Below are positions 11,620 through 14,947 of a stretch of DNA of 14,947 nt, one piece after another. Source of the stretch: Phycisphaeraceae bacterium (lineage in GTDB: Bacteria > Planctomycetota > Phycisphaerae > Phycisphaerales > Phycisphaeraceae). The notes under the pieces are model-generated. The model saw nothing but the letters and a program-made list of their open reading frames with translations. It was not told the origin of the DNA and made no database searches. How positions within the stretch are numbered: the first letter of the stretch is position 1; the number at the start of each line of letters is the position of its first letter. The DNA lies in the NCBI GenBank assembly GCA_003551485.1, contig PUMS01000228.1, forward strand, positions 1 through 14,947, read 5' to 3'. The position numbers were made by a program, and so were the translations under genes.

Positions 11620-14600
11620 ATGACTGGTTCCACGGCGGCTAACCCGCCCGCGCGTGAGGGCGACTCCTCGCTTCGGCGACTGGCATCGCTGCTGCGCCCG
11701 TTCGGCTGGTGGATCGGCGGCGCGGTCGTCATGCTCATCCTGCTGGCCGGGCTGAACATGGTCCTGCCGCTGTTTCTGAAGCTGCTGGTCGATGACGTGT
11801 TTCCCAACAAGAACTGGCAGCTTCTGCTTTGGATTCTGGCCGGCATTCTGGTGACCTACCTGCTGCGGAACCTGCTCTACTTCGGCAGCAAATACACGGC
11901 GGTGCGGGTGGGCGAGACGGTGTGCTTCCGCCTGCGCAACCGGCTGTTCCAGCGCCTTCAGCGCATGAGCCTGTCCTACTACCGCCGGCACAACCCCGGT
12001 GGCCTGAGCAGCCGGGTGATGAACGACTCCTACGTGGTGCAGCAGTTCATCCAGGAAGAGCTGCCGGCGCTGATGCAGGCGGTGTTTCTGTTCCTGGGCC
12101 TGGTGGCGGTGATCTACGCGGTCAACTGGCCGCTGGCGCTGGCGGCAACGGTGGTGCTGCCGCTGCACTTTCTGACCTACCGGCTGTTCCGAACGCCCAT
12201 CAAGCAGGCCAGCTCGATGGCGCAGGAGCACCTGGCGGTGGCCCAGGGCAACCTGATCGAGAAGATTCTGGGCGTGGAGGTGGTCAAGGGTTTCACCGGC
12301 GAGAGCCGCGAGAACCAGGTCTTTCATCAGGCGGTGGACCGCTCACGGCGCAGCTCGCTGCGCAGCCGCACCTTCCACGTACTTCAGAAGATCGTGGCCG
12401 ACCTGCTGGTGGGCCTGGGCACGGTGGCACTGATCGCTTTCGGTGCCTATCAGGTCATCAGCGGCTCGATGATGCCGGGCACGTTCCTGGCCTTCCTCAC
12501 GCTCGTGCTCAAGCTCTATCCCACCGTGCTGGAGTTGATCAGCGGCTTCGCCAAGCTCACCCGATCGACGGCGAGCGTCGATCGCGTCTTCGAGATGCTC
12601 GATGCCGACCCGGATGAGGAGAGCGAGGGGCAGGGCCATCGGGCCGGCGCTGCGCCGATCCGCATCCGCGGCCAGATCGAGTACGACGCGGTGACCTTCA
12701 GCTACGACCAGGGCCCGCCGGTGCTGCGAAACGTCAGCTTCAAGGTCCGTGCCGGGCAGGTCTGCGGCATCATCGGGCCCAGCGGCGCGGGCAAGAGCAC
12801 CCTGGTGAGCCTCATTCCCCGGTTCAACGAGCCGACCGTCGGGCGGGTGCTCATCGATGGCCAGGACGTGCGATCGCTGCCGCTGCAGCCGCTGCGCCAG
12901 GCGGTGGGGGTGGCCTTCCAGGAGTGCTTCCTGTTCACCAGCTCGATCCTGGAGAACCTGCACTACGCCCGGCCCGATGCCAGCATCGAGGAGATCATCA
13001 ACGTCGCCCGGGCCACGGGGGCGCACGACTTCATCGTCCGCCTGCCCAACGGTTACGATACGCTGCTGGGAGAGAAGGGCATGAGCCTCTCGCGGGGAGA
13101 GAAGCAGCGCATCACGCTGACGCGCGCGATGCTCAAGAACCCGCGGGTGCTGATCCTGGATGAGGCCACCGCCTCGATCGATGCCGTCAGCGCCGCCCGC
13201 ATCATCCCCGAGATTCTGCGATTCATGAAGGGCAAGACCACACTGATGATCAGCCACCGTTACGAGCTGCTGCGGCACGCCGACGTGCTGCTGCGACTCA
13301 ACGCCGGCCGCGTGGACTACTTCGGCCCCATGGACGAACCCCTGCTGGCCCAGTTGCTGGCCGAGGGCGGCGCGCCGGCCACCCTGGCGCCGCCGGCCGG
13401 AGCCGCGGCGGGCGGCGCCCGGCCCTGGCCGCAGGAGGAGGGCGAGCAATCGACCCGCAAGCAGCCGCCGCGCCGTCGTGCCGGCGACTCCCACGCCGGA
13501 CTCCAGTTCGTGAACGTGCTGGTGGTGGGCATCCTGACGTGGCTGGCCGCGTCGATGGCGGCGCCGGCCGCGGCCGGCGCCGATGCAGGCGATGCCCCGG
13601 CGCCGGCGGCCGCCACCGCCCCCGCGGTCCACCAGGTCGCCGATGCGGATGCACCCGCCGCGCCCCCCCCGTTGCTGGCACAGGCCGACGACCAGGGTGA
13701 GCAGCAGGCCGAAGACCAGCAGGAGGATGAGCCCCAGCCGCAGCCCCAGCAGGCCGAGCCGGTGGATGAGCAGGCCGCGGATGAGGAGGAGGAGGAGCCC
13801 AGCTTCGGCCATTTCCTGGCCGTGGGGCGGGCCAGCGCGCAGGAGGTCGAGGAGATCGTCGATGTCGTCGCCGCCCACCTTGAGGCCACGCTCGGCTACC
13901 GCCGCATCGTGGCCGACCCCGAGGACCTGGCCGTGACCGTGCCCGGCGGCATCCCGCGCGGCAACCTGATCTCCCTCGCCCGGCAAAGGCGCGACGGTCA
14001 GCGGCGCACGGTGCAACTGGGCTGGCGCACCTTTGCCAGTCAGCCGGCCCACGTGTGGATCAGCGGCTACATCGAGCATCCCGACGACCCGCAGCCCAAT
14101 CCCGACATCGAACAGGCCGTCAACCTTCTGGAGGAGGCGCGGCAGTTCATGGACAGCCGCCGGGCGGAGTTGGGCATCGCCGACCTGCGAAGCGAGATCG
14201 TCACCCTCAGCTACGTCGAGCCCGACCGCTGCCTGGGCGTGCTGCGCAGCCTCGGCTACCAGACGGTGCAGTTCAAGGATGGCGGCGGCGGCGTCGGCCG
14301 CGCCCGCTTCATCGAGGCCGATGAGGACCTCGACCCCGAACGGCTGCCCATCATCGTGGCCATGCCCGACAGCGAGGCCGTCGACCTGGTTGGCGGCACC
14401 GGCACCACGACCGGCGCGTTCGGCCTCCAGATGACCCCCGGCGTGGCCACCGAGCTTCCCCATCGCACCAGCGGCGCGCCGATGATGCAGCTCATGATCC
14501 TCTACGATCCGGCCCAGCCCCAGCAGTACGCGGACGTGATGCGCCTGATCAACGAGCGCATCGACGTGCCGGCCAGGCAGATCCTGATCGAGGCGATGGT

Positions 14601-14947
14601 GCTCGAGATCAGCGAGTCCGGCCTGAAGAAACTGGGCGTGCAGTGGGAGCTGGAAAGCCCCGGCTCGACCTTCGAGCAGGTCACCCTCGGGCGGCTGCCG
14701 GCGTTCGCGGCCCGGGCCGATGAGCGGCCGACGGTGGACCTGGCCGTTCGCGACATCTTCGGTGAGTTCAAGCTGCGCCTCCAGGCCCTGGTGCGCAGCG
14801 GCGAGGCCGAGATCGTCAGCCGCCCCAGCGTGCTGACGCTGGACAACCGCCAGGCCTCGATCCGCGTGGGCGAGGACCTGCCCATCGCCACCAGCGTGGC
14901 CGGGGTCACCGCCGACCGGCTCCAGTTCGACTTCCGCTACCTGCCCA
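11620..14947 (+). CDS. ABC exporter half-transporter in frame with a secretin-like protein (runs off the window)
   Basis: One frame from ATG 11620, open for 1,109 codons to the window end. In-frame stops at 11593 and 11614 and AAGG nine bases before the ATG fix the start. Residues 1-310 are an exporter permease with six helices (about 30-53, 69-88, 148-167, 170-187, 259-278, 285-305). Residues about 348-575 are the ATPase: Walker A GPSGAGKST (386-394), Q-loop Gln434, signature LSRGE (490-494, unlike the usual LSGGQ), Walker B LILDE (Asp514, Glu515), H-loop His546. An exporter of this class normally ends near here. Instead a basic linker (RKQPPRRRAG) and a hydrophobic segment (628-652) lead, without a stop, to a Gln/Glu-rich stretch and then a secretin-like part. 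MsbA-like lipid or peptide export is the family's usual job; the substrate is unknown. The fusion could be real or reflect a lost boundary. Confidence 0.85.
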   Translation, partial: MTGSTAANPPAREGDSSLRRLASLLRPFGWWIGGAVVMLILLAGLNMVLPLFLKLLVDDVFPNKNWQLLLWILAGILVTYLLRNLLYFGSKYTAVRVGETVCFRLRNRLFQRLQRMSLSYYRRHNPGGLSSRVMNDSYVVQQFIQEELPALMQAVFLFLGLVAVIYAVNWPLALAATVVLPLHFLTYRLFRTPIKQASSMAQEHLAVAQGNLIEKILGVEVVKGFTGESRENQVFHQAVDRSRRSSLRSRTFHVLQKIVADLLVGLGTVALIAFGAYQVISGSMMPGTFLAFLTLVLKLYPTVLELISGFAKLTRSTASVDRVFEMLDADPDEESEGQGHRAGAAPIRIRGQIEYDAVTFSYDQGPPVLRNVSFKVRAGQVCGIIGPSGAGKSTLVSLIPRFNEPTVGRVLIDGQDVRSLPLQPLRQAVGVAFQECFLFTSSILENLHYARPDASIEEIINVARATGAHDFIVRLPNGYDTLLGEKGMSLSRGEKQRITLTRAMLKNPRVLILDEATASIDAVSAARIIPEILRFMKGKTTLMISHRYELLRHADVLLRLNAGRVDYFGPMDEPLLAQLLAEGGAPATLAPPAGAAAGGARPWPQEEGEQSTRKQPPRRRAGDSHAGLQFVNVLVVGILTWLAASMAAPAAAGADAGDAPAPAAATAPAVHQVADADAPAAPPPLLAQADDQGEQQAEDQQEDEPQPQPQQAEPVDEQAADEEEEEPSFGHFLAVGRASAQEVEEIVDVVAAHLEATLGYRRIVADPEDLAVTVPGGIPRGNLISLARQRRDGQRRTVQLGWRTFASQPAHVWISGYIEHPDDPQPNPDIEQAVNLLEEARQFMDSRRAELGIADLRSEIVTLSYVEPDRCLGVLRSLGYQTVQFKDGGGGVGRARFIEADEDLDPERLPIIVAMPDSEAVDLVGGTGTTTGAFGLQMTPGVATELPHRTSGAPMMQLMILYDPAQPQQYADVMRLINERIDVPARQILIEAMVLEISESGLKKLGVQWELESPGSTFEQVTLGRLPAFAARADERPTVDLAVRDIFGEFKLRLQALVRSGEAEIVSRPSVLTLDNRQASIRVGEDLPIATSVAGVTADRLQFDFRYLP
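13501..14947 (+). other. Secretin-like part of the ABC ORF (type II/III secretion or pilus channel), incomplete at the 3' end
   Basis: Starts with a signal-peptide-like segment (LQFVNVLVVGILTWLAASMA, then APAAAGADA). After an acidic, Gln/Pro-rich linker (about 660-727 of the ORF) comes an N-domain-like region (IVTLSYVEPDRCLGVLRSLG, about 894-913), then the segment before the secretin core, RLINERIDVPARQILIEAMV, LEISESGLKKLGVQW and GEAEIVSRPSVLTLDN with RQASIRVGEDLPIATS. These are secretin hallmarks: secretins form multimeric outer-membrane channels for type II, type III or type IV pilus systems. The remaining C-terminal barrel lies beyond the window. If it is a separate gene, possible starts in frame are GTG 13510, 13516, 13522, 13525 and ATG 13555, all without a suitable ribosome-binding site and inside or after the hydrophobic segment. 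Confidence 0.82.

Noticed and set aside
12343..14463. Antisense ORF of 706 codons on the minus strand
   Set aside because: It lies opposite the ABC-secretin frame, which has clear family motifs on the plus strand. Long antisense ORFs are expected in GC-rich coding DNA with strong third-position bias.

Overview
The window is GC-rich (by eye about two-thirds G+C) and reads as a chromosomal segment of a bacterium, most likely a planctomycete of the Phycisphaerae type. I infer this from the gene set (long NfeD, a cytidylate-kinase-like family protein, an ACP with a long insert), the proline/alanine-rich hypothetical proteins, the loosely packed genes, and the abundance of short palindromic and tandem GC-rich repeats between and inside genes. 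No rRNA, tRNA, CRISPR array, transposase or phage gene is visible.

Layout. 1-972 (+): the 3' part of nuoH (complex I). 973-1214: a convergent intergenic gap packed with three repeat/hairpin types. 1215-1940 (-): a cytidylate-kinase-like P-loop protein. 2151-3796 (+): a promoter, a structured leader, a low-complexity hypothetical ORF that runs 209 bp into lexA, then lexA itself. 4145-5784 (+): a lipid-synthesis trio (hotdog dehydratase-like, acyl carrier protein, second hotdog dehydratase-like); the first has a 12-bp tandem repeat inside its coding sequence, the last ends inside a 27-bp perfect palindrome. 5909-9038 (-): acylphosphatase, YebC-family protein and a long NfeD membrane protein, each separated by about 160 bp. 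9045-10050: a long gene-free region with an inverted pair of about 66-bp repeats, a dyad, and a near-consensus sigma-54 promoter that points, through a G-rich leader, to a small secreted proline-rich protein (10051-10428). 10592-11077 (-): a small two-helix membrane protein. 11620-14947 (+): an ABC exporter half-transporter whose reading frame continues without a stop into a secretin-like protein and leaves the window still open.

The best candidate for something new is that last ORF: an inner-membrane ABC exporter and a secretin-type outer-membrane channel in one unbroken frame, joined through a basic, signal-peptide-like hydrophobic segment. It is either a genuine fusion or two genes whose boundary has been lost or mis-sequenced. 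Next in interest are the sigma-54 promoter/dyad/G-quadruplex leader of the small secreted protein, the CCCCGGAAG-core repeat that appears with periods of 12, 8 and 9 bp at three loci (two of them inside genes), and the palindrome that supplies the C-terminus of the second dehydratase.
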